In this document: positions 1-8,585 of the stretch, piece by piece | Layout: every line of letters begins with the position of its first letter | How positions within the stretch are numbered: position 1 is the stretch's first letter | Source: Marinomonas piezotolerans | GTDB lineage: Bacteria; Pseudomonadota; Gammaproteobacteria; Pseudomonadales; Marinomonadaceae | Direction of reading: 5' to 3' | Assembly: GCF_003362755.1 (NCBI RefSeq) | Contig: NZ_QKRA01000016.1 | Location: forward strand, 1-51,447 | Length of the DNA: 51,447 bases | Notes under the pieces: generated by a model | Database searches by the model: none | Seen by the model: only the letters and a program-made list of their open reading frames with translations | What the model was told of the DNA's origin: nothing | Translations under genes and position numbers: made by a program

Positions 1-162
1 AGCGAATTGACGTGTTCACTCATCTAAGACTTCAATCTTTTTTGACCTCTAAGAGGTCTGCTGAAGTCTCCAGCGAGCGCCCACACAAATTATCTGATTA
101 TCTATTTTAAAGAGCGTCTGACTCGTTTTGCTTCGTTGCTCTGAAGCGTTGTCCGTGTCAGT
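1..162 (-). promoter_or_regulatory. rRNA operon leader with boxA antiterminator
   Basis: Read on the minus strand, this matches the leader that precedes 16S rRNA in gammaproteobacteria. A boxA-like GCTCTTTAAAAT lies at 115-104. It is followed by the GTGTGGGCGCTC element near 91-79 and, close to the window edge, AGTGAACACGT, as in the E. coli rrn leaders (compared from memory). In E. coli these elements load the Nus antitermination complex and form the base of the RNase III stem around 16S. The mature 16S 5' end is not in the window and should lie a short distance beyond base 1. No protein gene is visible here. Confidence 0.85.
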
Positions 163-235
163 GGGTGCGTATAATACCTTCGCGAATTTTTAACGCAACC
201 CCTTTTTTCATTTTTTTGAAATTAATTAACGACAC
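162..235 (-). promoter_or_regulatory. rrn P1-type promoter with UP element
   Basis: On the minus strand a -35 box TTGCGT (198-193) and a -10 box TATTAT (176-171) are separated by 16 bp. They are followed by ACGCACCC and then ACTGACACGG, nearly identical to the initial transcribed region of E. coli rrn P1 promoters (from memory). The start point is probably the A at 162. The sequence upstream (about 199-235) is rich in A and T tracts, as expected of an UP element that binds the RNA polymerase alpha subunits. The pssA terminator separates this promoter from pssA. Confidence 0.8.
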
Positions 236-266
236 AAAAAAGCCCTCCTAGTAAGGCGGGCTTTTT
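236..266 (-). terminator. Terminator after pssA, probably bidirectional
   Basis: AAAAAAGCCC and GGGCTTTTT pair around an inner TCCT/AGGC stem. A T-run follows on either strand. It ends the hemJ-hemL-pssA transcript and insulates the rRNA promoter that follows. Confidence 0.85.
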
Positions 267-293
267 ATATATCTTTGATCGCGATATGTAAGG

Positions 294-1091
294 CTAACGC
301 AACTGCTTAAACACTATTCCTAGTATTCCCCACAGTCCGTAGGCACAAAACGCTGCAGCTAAAACTAAAGCAGGCTCTAACGCTACCAGCACAAGAATCA
401 AAACTGCAATCAACAAGAACACGAAGGGTACTCGACCTTTAAGATTAAGATCTTTAAAGCTGCGATACTTTACATTACTGACCATCAACAAACCTGTCAC
501 AGGAACTAACAACGCCATAACACTGGCTAATTGCTCACCCGTCAGGCCCGCATGATTTGACGCCCAAATAACACCTGCAACAATTGCAGCAGCAGCAGGA
601 CTAGGAAGACCAGTAAAATAACGTTTGTCTTCAATACCAATCATTGTATTAAAACGTGCAAGCCGAAGAGCGGCACCCACAACATAGATAAAGGCCGCAA
701 TCCAGCCCACTTTACCTAACGGATCTAATGCCCATGTAAATGAGACCAAAGCTGGCGCAACACCAAAAGACACCATGTCCGCCAAGGAGTCATACTCCGC
801 ACCAAATGCGCTTTGAGTACGAGTTAGACGAGCAACCCGACCGTCTAACCCATCAAAAACCATTGATATAAATATCGCAATCGCTGCGTGAGTATAGTTA
901 CCATTCATTGCTGCGATAATAGAGTAAAACCCAGAAAATAGTGCCGCTGTAGTAAATAAATTGGGAAGTAAGTAGACCCCCCTTCTAGGATTCTTTACTT
1001 TGGGCTTAACTTCTACAGAGTCATCCTCAACTTCATCTTTGACGAGTTCTTTTTCTGTTTCCTCTACTGGCATATCATCTACCTTAATCAT
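294..1091 (-). CDS. pssA: CDP-diacylglycerol--serine O-phosphatidyltransferase
   Basis: This integral membrane enzyme joins CDP-diacylglycerol and serine to make phosphatidylserine, the precursor of phosphatidylethanolamine. The CDP-alcohol phosphotransferase signature is complete: D80, D83, G84, A87, R88, G97, D101 and D105, in the D-x2-D-G-x2-A-R-x8-G-x3-D-x3-D pattern. Several hydrophobic segments flank it. About 30 acidic, lysine-rich residues precede the first membrane segment. The length (265 aa) fits the membrane type of PssA rather than the phospholipase-D-like E. coli enzyme. Its ATG overlaps the hemL stop codon (ATGA, 1088-1091), so the two are translationally coupled. Confidence 0.93.
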   Translation of the reverse strand: MIKVDDMPVEETEKELVKDEVEDDSVEVKPKVKNPRRGVYLLPNLFTTAALFSGFYSIIAAMNGNYTHAAIAIFISMVFDGLDGRVARLTRTQSAFGAEYDSLADMVSFGVAPALVSFTWALDPLGKVGWIAAFIYVVGAALRLARFNTMIGIEDKRYFTGLPSPAAAAIVAGVIWASNHAGLTGEQLASVMALLVPVTGLLMVSNVKYRSFKDLNLKGRVPFVFLLIAVLILVLVALEPALVLAAAFCAYGLWGILGIVFKQLR

Positions 1092-2383
1092 TCTGCCACC
1101 TTTGCTAATTTAACGAATGCGCGCTTCGCGGCAGCAATTGTGAATTCAATATCTTCATCACTATGCGCTTGAGATGTAAACCCTGCTTCAAAAGCAGACG
1201 GTGCTAAGTAGACCCCCTCCTCGAGCATGTAATGGAAAAATAGCTTAAACATCTCTGTATCACATTTTTGGACATCAGCAAATGTGCTCACCTGCTTCTG
1301 ATTAGAGAAAAACAGGCCAAACATGCCGCCAACACTCACGGTTGCAACAGAAACTCCAAGCTCATCCGCAGCCGCTTGGATGCCCGATACCAACAATGAT
1401 GTTTTTCGCTCAAGTTCACGGTGAAACCCCTCTTCACTGATCTTATTCAATACTGCCAGTCCAGCTACCATAGCAACTGGATTACCAGATAATGTCCCAG
1501 CTTGGTAGACTGGGCCAAGAGGTGAAATGTACTCCATAATTGCCTTTTTACCACCAAAGGCCCCCACTGGCATTCCTGCACCAATTACTTTTCCTAACGT
1601 AGTCAAATCCGGAGTTACCTTAAACTTTTCTTGAGCCCCGCCAAGTGCGACACGAAAGCCAGTCATCACCTCATCAAAAATGAGTACAGCACCGGACTCA
1701 TCACACACTTGACGTAACGTTTCCAAGAAACCTGGCACCGGAAGTATACAATTCATGTTACCAGCAACTGGCTCTACAATAATGCAAGCTATCTGGTCAC
1801 CGAGCTCGGCAAAACAGGACTTTACCTCCTCGATATCGTTGTATTGTAGTGTAATGGTGTGTTGCGCTAAATCTGCTGGCACCCCGGGTGAATTGGGAAC
1901 CCCTAACGTCAAAGCGCCCGACCCAGCCTTAACCAGCAACGAATCGGAATGACCGTGATAACAACCTTCAAACTTAACAATTTTATCTCGCCCTGTGTAA
2001 CCTCGAGATAAGCGAATAGCACTCATGGTGGCTTCGGTGCCTGAATTCACCATACGAACCATATCCATAGATGGAACTAATTCACATACTTTTTCAGCCA
2101 TCGTAGTCTCGACTTCGGTCGGCGCTCCAAAGCTCAAGCCAAAATCAAGCTGCTTACGAACTGCATTGATAACATCAGGGTGTGAATGCCCGACAATCAT
2201 AGGTCCCCAAGACCCTACATAATCAATATAACGTTTGCCATCTTCATCATATACATATGCCCCTTCCCCCTTTTGGAAGAATAACGGTGTTCCACCCACG
2301 CCATTAAATGCTCGAACTGGTGAGTTAACGCCACCAGGAATGTGTTTTTGAGCGCGAGTGTATAAATCTTCAGAACGACTCAT
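1088..2383 (-). CDS. hemL: Glutamate-1-semialdehyde 2,1-aminomutase
   Basis: PLP enzyme that converts glutamate-1-semialdehyde to 5-aminolevulinate in the C5 route to haem. The sequence is a full-length class III aminotransferase fold protein. It contains [13 protein letters not shown], the DEVMTGFR loop, and the PLP lysine at residue 265 in [12 protein letters not shown]. The ATG at 2383 is chosen because GGA lies 7 nt upstream; a GTG 12 nt further out has no good ribosome site. The neighbour hemJ acts later in the same pathway, and the downstream pssA overlaps by 4 bp. Confidence 0.95.
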   Translation of the reverse strand: MSRSEDLYTRAQKHIPGGVNSPVRAFNGVGGTPLFFQKGEGAYVYDEDGKRYIDYVGSWGPMIVGHSHPDVINAVRKQLDFGLSFGAPTEVETTMAEKVCELVPSMDMVRMVNSGTEATMSAIRLSRGYTGRDKIVKFEGCYHGHSDSLLVKAGSGALTLGVPNSPGVPADLAQHTITLQYNDIEEVKSCFAELGDQIACIIVEPVAGNMNCILPVPGFLETLRQVCDESGAVLIFDEVMTGFRVALGGAQEKFKVTPDLTTLGKVIGAGMPVGAFGGKKAIMEYISPLGPVYQAGTLSGNPVAMVAGLAVLNKISEEGFHRELERKTSLLVSGIQAAADELGVSVATVSVGGMFGLFFSNQKQVSTFADVQKCDTEMFKLFFHYMLEEGVYLAPSAFEAGFTSQAHSDEDIEFTIAAAKRAFVKLAKVAE

Positions 2384-2407
2384 ATTTGGATCCACTTCAA
2401 CAGAAAT

Positions 2408-2830
2408 TTAAAACGGACGCACGACAACTAATATCGATACGCCAATCAGAACTAGTACAGGAAATTCGTTAAACCAACGATAGAAAACATGACTACGATT
2501 GTTTTCGTCTTGAGCGAACTTTTTCAATAGGCGACCACATGCGTGGTGATAGCCTAGCAATAACACGACAAGTAACAATTTGGCATGAAACCAACCCGCT
2601 TGCATATAATAACTCGGCGCATATGTCACTAGCCAAACACCCAGAACAATTGTCGCTATTGCAGCAGGTGTCATGATTCCACGATACAACTTGCGCTCCA
2701 TCACTTTGAAACGCTCAATACTTTCTGAGTCTTTTGCCGCAGCGTGATAAACAAATAAACGCGGTAGGTAAAAAAGTGCCGCAAACCAAGATACCATCGC
2801 TACGATATGAAACGCTTTCACCCACAACAT
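2408..2830 (-). CDS. hemJ: Protoporphyrinogen IX oxidase HemJ
   Basis: A 140-residue membrane protein with about four transmembrane segments. It carries the HemJ (UPF0093) hallmarks: an N-terminal histidine in KAFHIVAMVSWFAALFYLPR, and a lysine with further histidines in FHAKLLLVVLLLGYHH. HemJ is the oxygen-independent type of enzyme that oxidises protoporphyrinogen IX to protoporphyrin IX, the step before ferrochelatase. The position next to hemL supports the haem role. It begins 2 bp after the end of the upstream ClC gene, so the two are probably co-transcribed. Confidence 0.9.
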   Translation of the reverse strand: MLWVKAFHIVAMVSWFAALFYLPRLFVYHAAAKDSESIERFKVMERKLYRGIMTPAAIATIVLGVWLVTYAPSYYMQAGWFHAKLLLVVLLLGYHHACGRLLKKFAQDENNRSHVFYRWFNEFPVLVLIGVSILVVVRPF

Positions 2831-2832
2831 AT

Positions 2833-4569
2833 TTAATCCTTGAACAACATTTGATGCAATCGATGCGAAGTCGCCAACCAGTACTCTTGAGATGACGAAT
2901 AATAGACCAAAACCTGCTGCTGATTGTGCTCATGCAGCCAGCGCATTAAATCAGGTACTGAAAGTGATGCACCAACAACACCCACTTTTTTCCCTGATAG
3001 CGCCTTTAAAACATCCATACTTGGATGCTCAGCATCAAACGCTAACCAAGGCTGAGGGCCCAAATCTAACTGATTAAGCTGCTCAAGCACCTCCGGCACT
3101 GATACCAAAAAGAATTCTTCCCCTTTTTGGATTGCGATATAGTCTATCATATTTGTCGCAAAATCGCGGGCCTGCTCAAGATGGAGCAATTCGGGAAAAC
3201 ACTTAACTTTATGCCCTAAAGTCTGCACATTGTGATGGCGAAGCACTCGCTGAACAGGAGACCACTCAGAAACCAACCCTAACGCACTCAAGCGCTCAAC
3301 AAAAATCGAGTCTTGGTGGAACAGAATGCGAATGATGGTACAAGACAGAACAATGACAAAAATGGCTGGTGCTATCGTTTGTGAAGTATGTGTCATCTCC
3401 ACCATCGCGACCACCGCAGTCAAGGGCGCTTGAAACGTGGTAGCCATCATCGCTGCCATGCCAAGCAACACAAATAGCGACATTTCGGTTGCTGGCTCCA
3501 TCCCAGTATTCACCCATAAAGATACTTGAGCTCCGATTAAGCCACCGATCACAAAAGTTGGACCTATCATGCCGCCGGGAATACCTAGGCCAATTGATAA
3601 GGACGTCAGTACAACCTTAGCCGCTACAATAACCATAAGCGGAATCAATATCTGCTCACCACTCAGCGCCATGTTCAGCGAATCATAGCCACCGCCTAAT
3701 ACTTCGGGGACAACCAGGCCGACCAATCCTGTTACCACACCAACAAACAGAAAACGAACCACAGCCGATGTAGAGCTAAAACGCCATAACCAACGCTGAA
3801 TTTGATAAAAAGAACTAGAGGAGATGACAATAGTAAATACAAGTAACACATAAGCTGCCAACATGCCGATATCATAGAGAGGCAGATGCAACATTCCAAA
3901 ATCGAATACATCAAACCGGCCAAGTAGCCCTTCACTAATGAACATCGCAACGATTACAGACAGTAGTACTGGCAATACCAACCGCAACCGATACTCATGA
4001 AATATAACCTCATAGGCAAACAACACACCCGCAAGTGGCGTTTGAAATGCCGCGGCTATCGCCCCAGCTACTCCGCAGGCAACTAGGGTATCGACTCCAA
4101 CATGAGACAGCCGGAAACGCTGCGCGAGACGGCTACCAAATGTTGCTCCAATATGCACAGCAGGCCCTTCTTTACCGATAGACAGCCCTCCCAACAATCC
4201 TACTAACGCTCCAAAAAACTGCACTACCGCATTTAGGATAGGCAAATTACCTTGATGATAATTTAAACGTTCTACGACATAAGGAATGCCAACTTTCAGA
4301 TACTTATTAGGCGTAAGGTGCCACATTAGAGCCAAGATCAGGCATGCTAAGACAGGAAGAAAAAAACGATATAACGGTTCTAATTGCTCATAGTTCTCAG
4401 AATGGGAAGGCAAAATAGACGTCGCAAACCATTGCAATATAGTAACAAGAGCAGTCATGGTTAATCCGCTCAAGACACCACAAACCAAAGCAAGGCCTGA
4501 CAAGATTAAAAGATCATCCACTGCCAAACCGCCACTTCGCCAACGTTCAATAAAATTAAACCCTTTCAG
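2833..4569 (-). CDS. ClC-family chloride channel/transporter, probable CTG start
   Basis: A large polytopic membrane protein of the ClC family. In TTG-start numbering it has the gating-glutamate motif GKEGPAVHIG (E120) and the GIPGGMIGPTF anion-binding loop. A soluble tail of about 130 residues follows the membrane part; I see no clear CBS pair in it. The position of the E. coli proton glutamate E203 is valine (YEV), as in eukaryotic ClC channels, so channel-like conduction is possible. An in-frame TTG at 4527 has no ribosome site. A CTG at 4569 lies 6 nt after AAGGAG and adds 14 residues (KGFNFIERWRSGGL), a plausible cytoplasmic first helix, so I prefer it. Confidence 0.88.
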   Translation of the reverse strand: MKGFNFIERWRSGGLAVDDLLILSGLALVCGVLSGLTMTALVTILQWFATSILPSHSENYEQLEPLYRFFLPVLACLILALMWHLTPNKYLKVGIPYVVERLNYHQGNLPILNAVVQFFGALVGLLGGLSIGKEGPAVHIGATFGSRLAQRFRLSHVGVDTLVACGVAGAIAAAFQTPLAGVLFAYEVIFHEYRLRLVLPVLLSVIVAMFISEGLLGRFDVFDFGMLHLPLYDIGMLAAYVLLVFTIVISSSSFYQIQRWLWRFSSTSAVVRFLFVGVVTGLVGLVVPEVLGGGYDSLNMALSGEQILIPLMVIVAAKVVLTSLSIGLGIPGGMIGPTFVIGGLIGAQVSLWVNTGMEPATEMSLFVLLGMAAMMATTFQAPLTAVVAMVEMTHTSQTIAPAIFVIVLSCTIIRILFHQDSIFVERLSALGLVSEWSPVQRVLRHHNVQTLGHKVKCFPELLHLEQARDFATNMIDYIAIQKGEEFFLVSVPEVLEQLNQLDLGPQPWLAFDAEHPSMDVLKALSGKKVGVVGASLSVPDLMRWLHEHNQQQVLVYYSSSQEYWLATSHRLHQMLFKD

Positions 4570-4609
4570 ATCTCGCTCCTTAATCGTAGCGCAAGCTTGC
4601 CGGATATTG

Positions 4610-5038
4610 TTAACGTGTATTCGCGTCTGCTAAACACATATGAGTCACTACTTTATCTATATTTGGCCAACGATCGATTTCAACACGTAAAGACGTAAGG
4701 CGAGACATGGTCTTCGCCTCGACATACATGATGACATCAACATCACCACTAATATAATGAGCAAAACGAATTTCAGGAATCTTATTGATTAGCGGCTCAA
4801 TCAGTTCTCGTGATATCGGACGAAATGTAAGGGAAAAATACGCTGAGACCACCTCGCTCGCATCAACTCCTAGCCTCGCATGATACCCCTCAATCACCTT
4901 ACGCTCTTCCAACCGCTTTATGCGGTCTGTCACTGCCGAGCGAGATAAATTAACTTTGCGGCTAATATCTGATACCGATTGCCTAGCATCTTCTACCAGA
5001 AGCGCCAGAATCTTTTCGTCGACACGATCGATAGCCAT
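4610..5038 (-). CDS. Lrp/AsnC-family transcriptional regulator
   Basis: A 142-residue regulator with an N-terminal AsnC-type helix-turn-helix (VSDISRKVNLSRSAVTDRIKRLEE) and a C-terminal RAM/ACT-like domain of the kind that binds amino acids and forms oligomers. The ATG at 5038 follows AGGGA at a good distance; an in-frame ATG at 5065 has no ribosome site. It is divergent from a YjeH-type amino acid exporter 145 bp away. By family habit it probably senses an amino acid such as methionine or leucine and controls that exporter. The ligand is inference. Confidence 0.9.
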   Translation of the reverse strand: MAIDRVDEKILALLVEDARQSVSDISRKVNLSRSAVTDRIKRLEERKVIEGYHARLGVDASEVVSAYFSLTFRPISRELIEPLINKIPEIRFAHYISGDVDVIMYVEAKTMSRLTSLRVEIDRWPNIDKVVTHMCLADANTR

Positions 5039-5058
5039 ATTTATCGTCTTCCCTAAAT

Positions 5059-5073
5059 CCGTCATATTGACGG
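5059..5073. promoter_or_regulatory. Perfect dyad between regulator and exporter genes
   Basis: CCGTCA-TAT-TGACGG is a perfect 6-bp inverted repeat, about 20 bp upstream of the Lrp/AsnC start. A related half site, CCGTCAG, recurs at 5100-5106. Lrp/AsnC proteins often bind 13-15 bp dyads, so this is a candidate operator. Binding has not been shown. Confidence 0.45.
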
Positions 5074-5183
5074 TAATTACGTTACATTGCCTTTCAATAC
5101 CGTCAGTTTGTAAGGCGTAAATTTACTGTAATCATTTTATCCTTTGACATATTAAACAGTAAAACGATATCGAGGGTAAATCG

Positions 5184-6467
5184 ATGCAATACCAACGCAC
5201 ATTAGGGCCATTTCAAGGCATGGCAATGACTATCACAACCTTTATTGGTACAGGCTTAATGATTTTGCCAGCCATTTCAGTATCACAAGCGGGCAGTTTT
5301 GCCTTCTATGCTTGGCTGATTACGGCTCTTGTGATCATTCCCATAGCTTTTGTATTCGCTTTACTCGGCAGTAAATTCCCTTCCGCAAGTGGAGCATCGC
5401 ATTATATTGGTAGAGTGCTCGGCGCCAAAGCGGAGCGCGCAGTTGGCTGGCTCTTTTTAAGCATAATGCTTGTTGGCCCAGCAGTAGCTATTAAAGTTGC
5501 AGCGGCGTATTTGGCTATCGTATTTGAGTTACCTGCTGATCAAGTGTTTAATCTTAGCCTGATCACTCTTATTGGAATGCTACTGTTTTCAGTTGCGGGT
5601 TTAAAAAATTCGGCAAACTTCCAAACTGCCGTAGTGATATGCCTGATTGGGACGGTGATCGCATTACTTTATTTTAGCTTTACCCAAGATCAACCCTTTG
5701 AAAGCTCAATTATCTCATTACCGATGCAGTATTCAGATATTGAAACCACATTGCTCGCTGCAGGAACGATATTTTGGTGTTTTATCGGCATTGAGGTCAT
5801 GGCACACATGGGTGCCGAATTCAAAAACCCATCTCGCGATTTCCCCATTGCTTTATTGGGCGGCATAAGCATTGTGGTAACACTGTATCTAGCCACTGTA
5901 CTCATGATCATTCAATACAACGTCTATGGTGACGATGTTACTAATAGCCAATCTTTAGCCCTACTCGTTGGAGTATTGCTGGGGGATGAAGCACGTCGTT
6001 ACTTTGCCTTAGGAGCTTACCTGATCGCATTTTCCAACGTAGGGGTATATATTCTAGGCTTTTCTAGAATGGTACAAGCGATGGCGGCACAGCGAGCACT
6101 TCCTCACTATTTCGCTACGCTTTCCAAATATGGCACCCCATTAAGAGCAGTCGGATTTGTAGGCGTTATCAGCCTAATGTCTCTACTATTTGCAGAATAT
6201 GCGGACACGCCAATGTCTTGGTTTATTGAAATGACAAATGGCGCGTTTCTATTGATCTACTTACTAACATGCATTACAGCAATCAAATCTCTTAACTCTT
6301 CGCTACGCTGGCTCTCCGTCCTAGCTACTGTCAGCTGCATAGTTATGGCGACTTTTATGGGAAAAAGTCTGTTATTCGCGTGTATTTCATTTGCGATTGC
6401 ACTCCTGTGGGAATACATGAAATCTCAGAAACATCACATTGCACACGATGAAATTCATGTACAATAA
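5184..6467 (+). CDS. yjeH: L-methionine/branched-chain amino acid exporter, YjeH type
   Basis: A 427-residue APC-superfamily transporter with about 12 predicted membrane segments. It aligns from memory with E. coli YjeH, which exports methionine and branched-chain amino acids. Especially similar are FWCFIGIEVMAHMGAEFKNP (FWCFVGLEAFAHLASEFKNP in YjeH) and the start of the first helix around GTGLMILPA. The ATG follows GAGGG at 7 nt. It diverges from an Lrp/AsnC regulator that probably controls it, and luxS, an enzyme of the activated methyl cycle, follows 64 bp downstream. Substrate choice is by homology only. Confidence 0.85.
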   Translation: MQYQRTLGPFQGMAMTITTFIGTGLMILPAISVSQAGSFAFYAWLITALVIIPIAFVFALLGSKFPSASGASHYIGRVLGAKAERAVGWLFLSIMLVGPAVAIKVAAAYLAIVFELPADQVFNLSLITLIGMLLFSVAGLKNSANFQTAVVICLIGTVIALLYFSFTQDQPFESSIISLPMQYSDIETTLLAAGTIFWCFIGIEVMAHMGAEFKNPSRDFPIALLGGISIVVTLYLATVLMIIQYNVYGDDVTNSQSLALLVGVLLGDEARRYFALGAYLIAFSNVGVYILGFSRMVQAMAAQRALPHYFATLSKYGTPLRAVGFVGVISLMSLLFAEYADTPMSWFIEMTNGAFLLIYLLTCITAIKSLNSSLRWLSVLATVSCIVMATFMGKSLLFACISFAIALLWEYMKSQKHHIAHDEIHVQ

Positions 6468-6482
6468 GCCAATATTCAATCA

Positions 6483-6509
6483 GTTTACCCGACTGCGCTG
6501 CGGGTAAAC
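6483..6509 (+). other. Stem-loop in the yjeH-luxS gap
   Basis: GTTTACCCG and CGGGTAAAC form a perfect 9-bp stem around a 9-nt loop (ACTGCGCTG). No T-run follows, so it is not a standard intrinsic terminator. It sits 9 nt before the luxS ribosome site AGGAGA (6518-6523). It may be an mRNA-stabilising or regulatory hairpin in the luxS 5' leader. Confidence 0.5.
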
Positions 6510-6531
6510 GAGACACTAGGAGAACACTAAT

Positions 6532-7044
6532 ATGCCACTACTCGACAGCTTCCGTGTAGACCATACACGCATGCAAGCACCAGCCGTTCGCGTTGCTAAA
6601 TCCATGGCAACACCAAAAGGTGACAACATTACTGTTTTCGACTTACGTTTTTGCATCCCAAATGAAGAGATTTTATCTGAAAAAGGTATTCATACCCTTG
6701 AGCATTTATTTGCAGGTTTCATGCGAGAACATCTAAATAGTAATGATGTCGAAATCATTGATATTTCTCCAATGGGATGTCGCACAGGCTTTTATATGAG
6801 CCTTATTGGAACACCGAGTGAAGAGCAAGTCGCCGCGAGCTGGAAAGCCTCAATGGAGGACGTATTGAATGTCGCAACTAAAAAAGACATCCCTGAACTG
6901 AATGAGTTTCAATGCGGTACTTATGAAATGCACTCGCTAGATGAAGCGAAACAAATTGCCAAGACGATCCTAGAGCGGGACGTCAAAGTAAACAGTAATG
7001 AAGAGCTGTATCTCACCGAAGAGTTTCTTGCCGAACATTCGTGA
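6532..7044 (+). CDS. luxS: S-ribosylhomocysteine lyase (AI-2 synthase)
   Basis: Cleaves S-ribosylhomocysteine to homocysteine and 4,5-dihydroxy-2,3-pentanedione, the precursor of the quorum signal AI-2. The metal ligands are all present: H54 and H58 in HTLEH and C128 in FQCGT. C83 (MGCRTGF) is the catalytic cysteine. The length of 170 aa is normal for the family, so the protein should be intact. AGGAGA stands 8 nt before the ATG. A strong terminator follows. The neighbouring methionine exporter gene suggests a local link to the methionine cycle. Confidence 0.97.
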   Translation: MPLLDSFRVDHTRMQAPAVRVAKSMATPKGDNITVFDLRFCIPNEEILSEKGIHTLEHLFAGFMREHLNSNDVEIIDISPMGCRTGFYMSLIGTPSEEQVAASWKASMEDVLNVATKKDIPELNEFQCGTYEMHSLDEAKQIAKTILERDVKVNSNEELYLTEEFLAEHS

Positions 7045-7061
7045 TTAGGCATTCAGTCAAG

Positions 7062-7085
7062 AAGGGAACCATTTGGTTCCCTTTT
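7062..7085 (+). terminator. luxS terminator
   Basis: AAGGGAACC-ATTT-GGTTCCCTT followed by TTT, 17 bp after the luxS stop. It can also act for the convergent LysE-family gene. Confidence 0.88.
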
Positions 7086-7095
7086 TCATCTTATA

Positions 7096-7728
7096 TTAGG
7101 TTCTTGACGCCGCCGCTAGAAATGCACTCGCGAGAACAAACACTCCTCCCATGCTTCTATTCAGTACCTGCATCCCTCGGGCACTTCTAATCAGTCGGCG
7201 CAACTGCCAGCCTCCTAATGCGTAAAAAAATGCGGCAATAAACTCGGTTACCATGAAGGTCACACCCATTACCAAGAATTGAGCAGGGACAGACTGATCC
7301 AAATCGAGCATTTGCGGAAAGACCGCAGTAAAAATCAAAATCGCTTTAGGGTTGCTAATAGCAATCATGAACTCTTGGCGCAAACGCTCTAAGTGTGTGC
7401 TCGGTACCTCAACGCCCCCTTGTTCCATCGACACCAAATTACTGGAGGCACTCAGCCAAGTTTTGACTCCAATGTAGAATAAATAAACAACGCCCAACCA
7501 CTTTACAACATTGAACCAAAACGGCGAAGAGACAATCACTGCCCCTAAACCCAAAACTGAAATCAGCATCAAAATACCGAAAGCAATGTTACGTCCAACA
7601 ACCGCAAGCAACGCAGCTAATGCTCCTGCACGAATGCCATTGTACATTGCGGTGAAGTTATTCGGCCCAGGAGAAAATGATAGAAGCAATAAGACAGGCG
7701 CTATTGCAAGCCAAAGTTGTAGTGCCAT
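7096..7728 (-). CDS. LysE/RhtB-family amino acid exporter
   Basis: A 210-residue protein with about six hydrophobic helices and the LysE signature near the N-terminus (FSPGPNNFTAMYNGIRAG). The ISNPKAILIF motif follows the third helix. Members export basic, neutral or branched-chain amino acids or homoserine to relieve excess. The exact substrate cannot be told from sequence. It lies alone, convergent with luxS. Its ribosome site (AAGAGG) is unusually far from the ATG. Confidence 0.88.
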   Translation of the reverse strand: MALQLWLAIAPVLLLLSFSPGPNNFTAMYNGIRAGALAALLAVVGRNIAFGILMLISVLGLGAVIVSSPFWFNVVKWLGVVYLFYIGVKTWLSASSNLVSMEQGGVEVPSTHLERLRQEFMIAISNPKAILIFTAVFPQMLDLDQSVPAQFLVMGVTFMVTEFIAAFFYALGGWQLRRLIRSARGMQVLNRSMGGVFVLASAFLAAASRT

Positions 7729-8035
7729 TCGCTGTGTTTATACCTCTTGATAGGAAAGCTTTTGTTACGAACGCCGTAACCGCTGATCACTCTTCATAGG
7801 CAAAGAGTTTAGTCATTAAATAATAGGGTTACTTCTAACCACATTTTAACCATCAATCTTAAAATGTGCGGCAACTTTAACGATTAATTAGGGCTATGTC
7901 ATGTCAATTCCGCGCTGTTTTATTTGACTGATCGCGTCCTTTTTAATTTGTTACACATCGTCACGGGCTAGGCATAGTGGGTGCTTTATTAGGCCTTAGA
8001 GCGTAAGGCACTCGGTTTTTCGCTATGATCTGACG
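7729..8035. other. Gene-free intergenic stretch with hairpin
   Basis: No convincing protein gene is present. At 7993-8009 GCCTTA-GAGCG-TAAGGC forms a small hairpin, followed 6 nt later by TTTTT on the plus strand. This looks like an intrinsic terminator with no annotated gene ahead of it. A TTGACT at 7924-7929 could be a -35 box, but no good -10 is spaced correctly. A small RNA is possible but unsupported beyond this. The remainder probably holds the promoter of the LysE-family gene. Confidence 0.4.
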
Positions 8036-8061
8036 AAAAATGGCCACTTAATAGTGGCCAC
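8036..8061 (-). terminator. Terminator of the periplasmic protein gene
   Basis: On the minus strand TGGCCACT-ATTA-AGTGGCCA is followed by TTTTTCG. The position, 24 bp after the stop codon at 8085, fits an intrinsic terminator. Confidence 0.85.
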
Positions 8062-8084
8062 ATTGTATCAGGATGAATTAAATA

Positions 8085-8585
8085 TTATTCATCAATGCCC
8101 AGTTTATCTTTTAACGCAACGACTGAGCGCTTATAAGACTCGGAGATTTTTTCCATCGCTGCGTCGTACTTTTCTTCAGCCTTTGCTAAAGCCTCGTCTG
8201 TTTTCGCCTTATCTTTCGCATCACGATAAGTTGCTTTTGCTTTTTCGACTTGCGCATCGAACTTGTTATGTATGCCTTTCATTCCTTCTTGAAAGTCAGT
8301 TTTGATGTCAGCCCACTTATCTTCGGCATTATCTTTGGTGATGTTTTCATCAATATAACACTCTGTTTTCGCTGTGATCAGTGCTGCTTGAGTAGTGAAA
8401 ATATCACTCCAATCATCTGTCAATTTTGCTGCTTCAGCGGCCACTTTTTTCTCGGCAACTGAAATACAAGAGTAATCATCCGCATGAGCAGATGAGCCAA
8501 ATAGTATGGCTGTCGCTATTCCTATGCCAATAACCCCATTTTTCATAGATGAAGCAGCGTTTCCAATTGTTGATTGCGCTTTCAT
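8085..8585 (-). CDS. Unknown secreted/periplasmic helical protein
   Basis: A 166-residue protein I do not recognise. Its N-terminus is a Sec signal peptide: basic start, hydrophobic GVIGIGIATAILFG, then a probable SSAHA cleavage site near residue 35. The mature part has two cysteines (about residues 40 and 71) that could form a disulfide. Its C-terminal 90 residues are Lys/Glu/Ala-rich and look like long amphipathic helices or a coiled coil. AGGACG stands 5 nt before the ATG. It has its own terminator and is flanked by gene-free DNA, so it is probably a single-gene unit. No function is assigned. Confidence 0.75.
   Translation of the reverse strand: MKAQSTIGNAASSMKNGVIGIGIATAILFGSSAHADDYSCISVAEKKVAAEAAKLTDDWSDIFTTQAALITAKTECYIDENITKDNAEDKWADIKTDFQEGMKGIHNKFDAQVEKAKATYRDAKDKAKTDEALAKAEEKYDAAMEKISESYKRSVVALKDKLGIDE

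Noticed and set aside
2715..2933. Minus-strand frame across the hemJ/ClC junction
   Set aside because: Lies in another frame of two well-supported genes and has no ribosome site.
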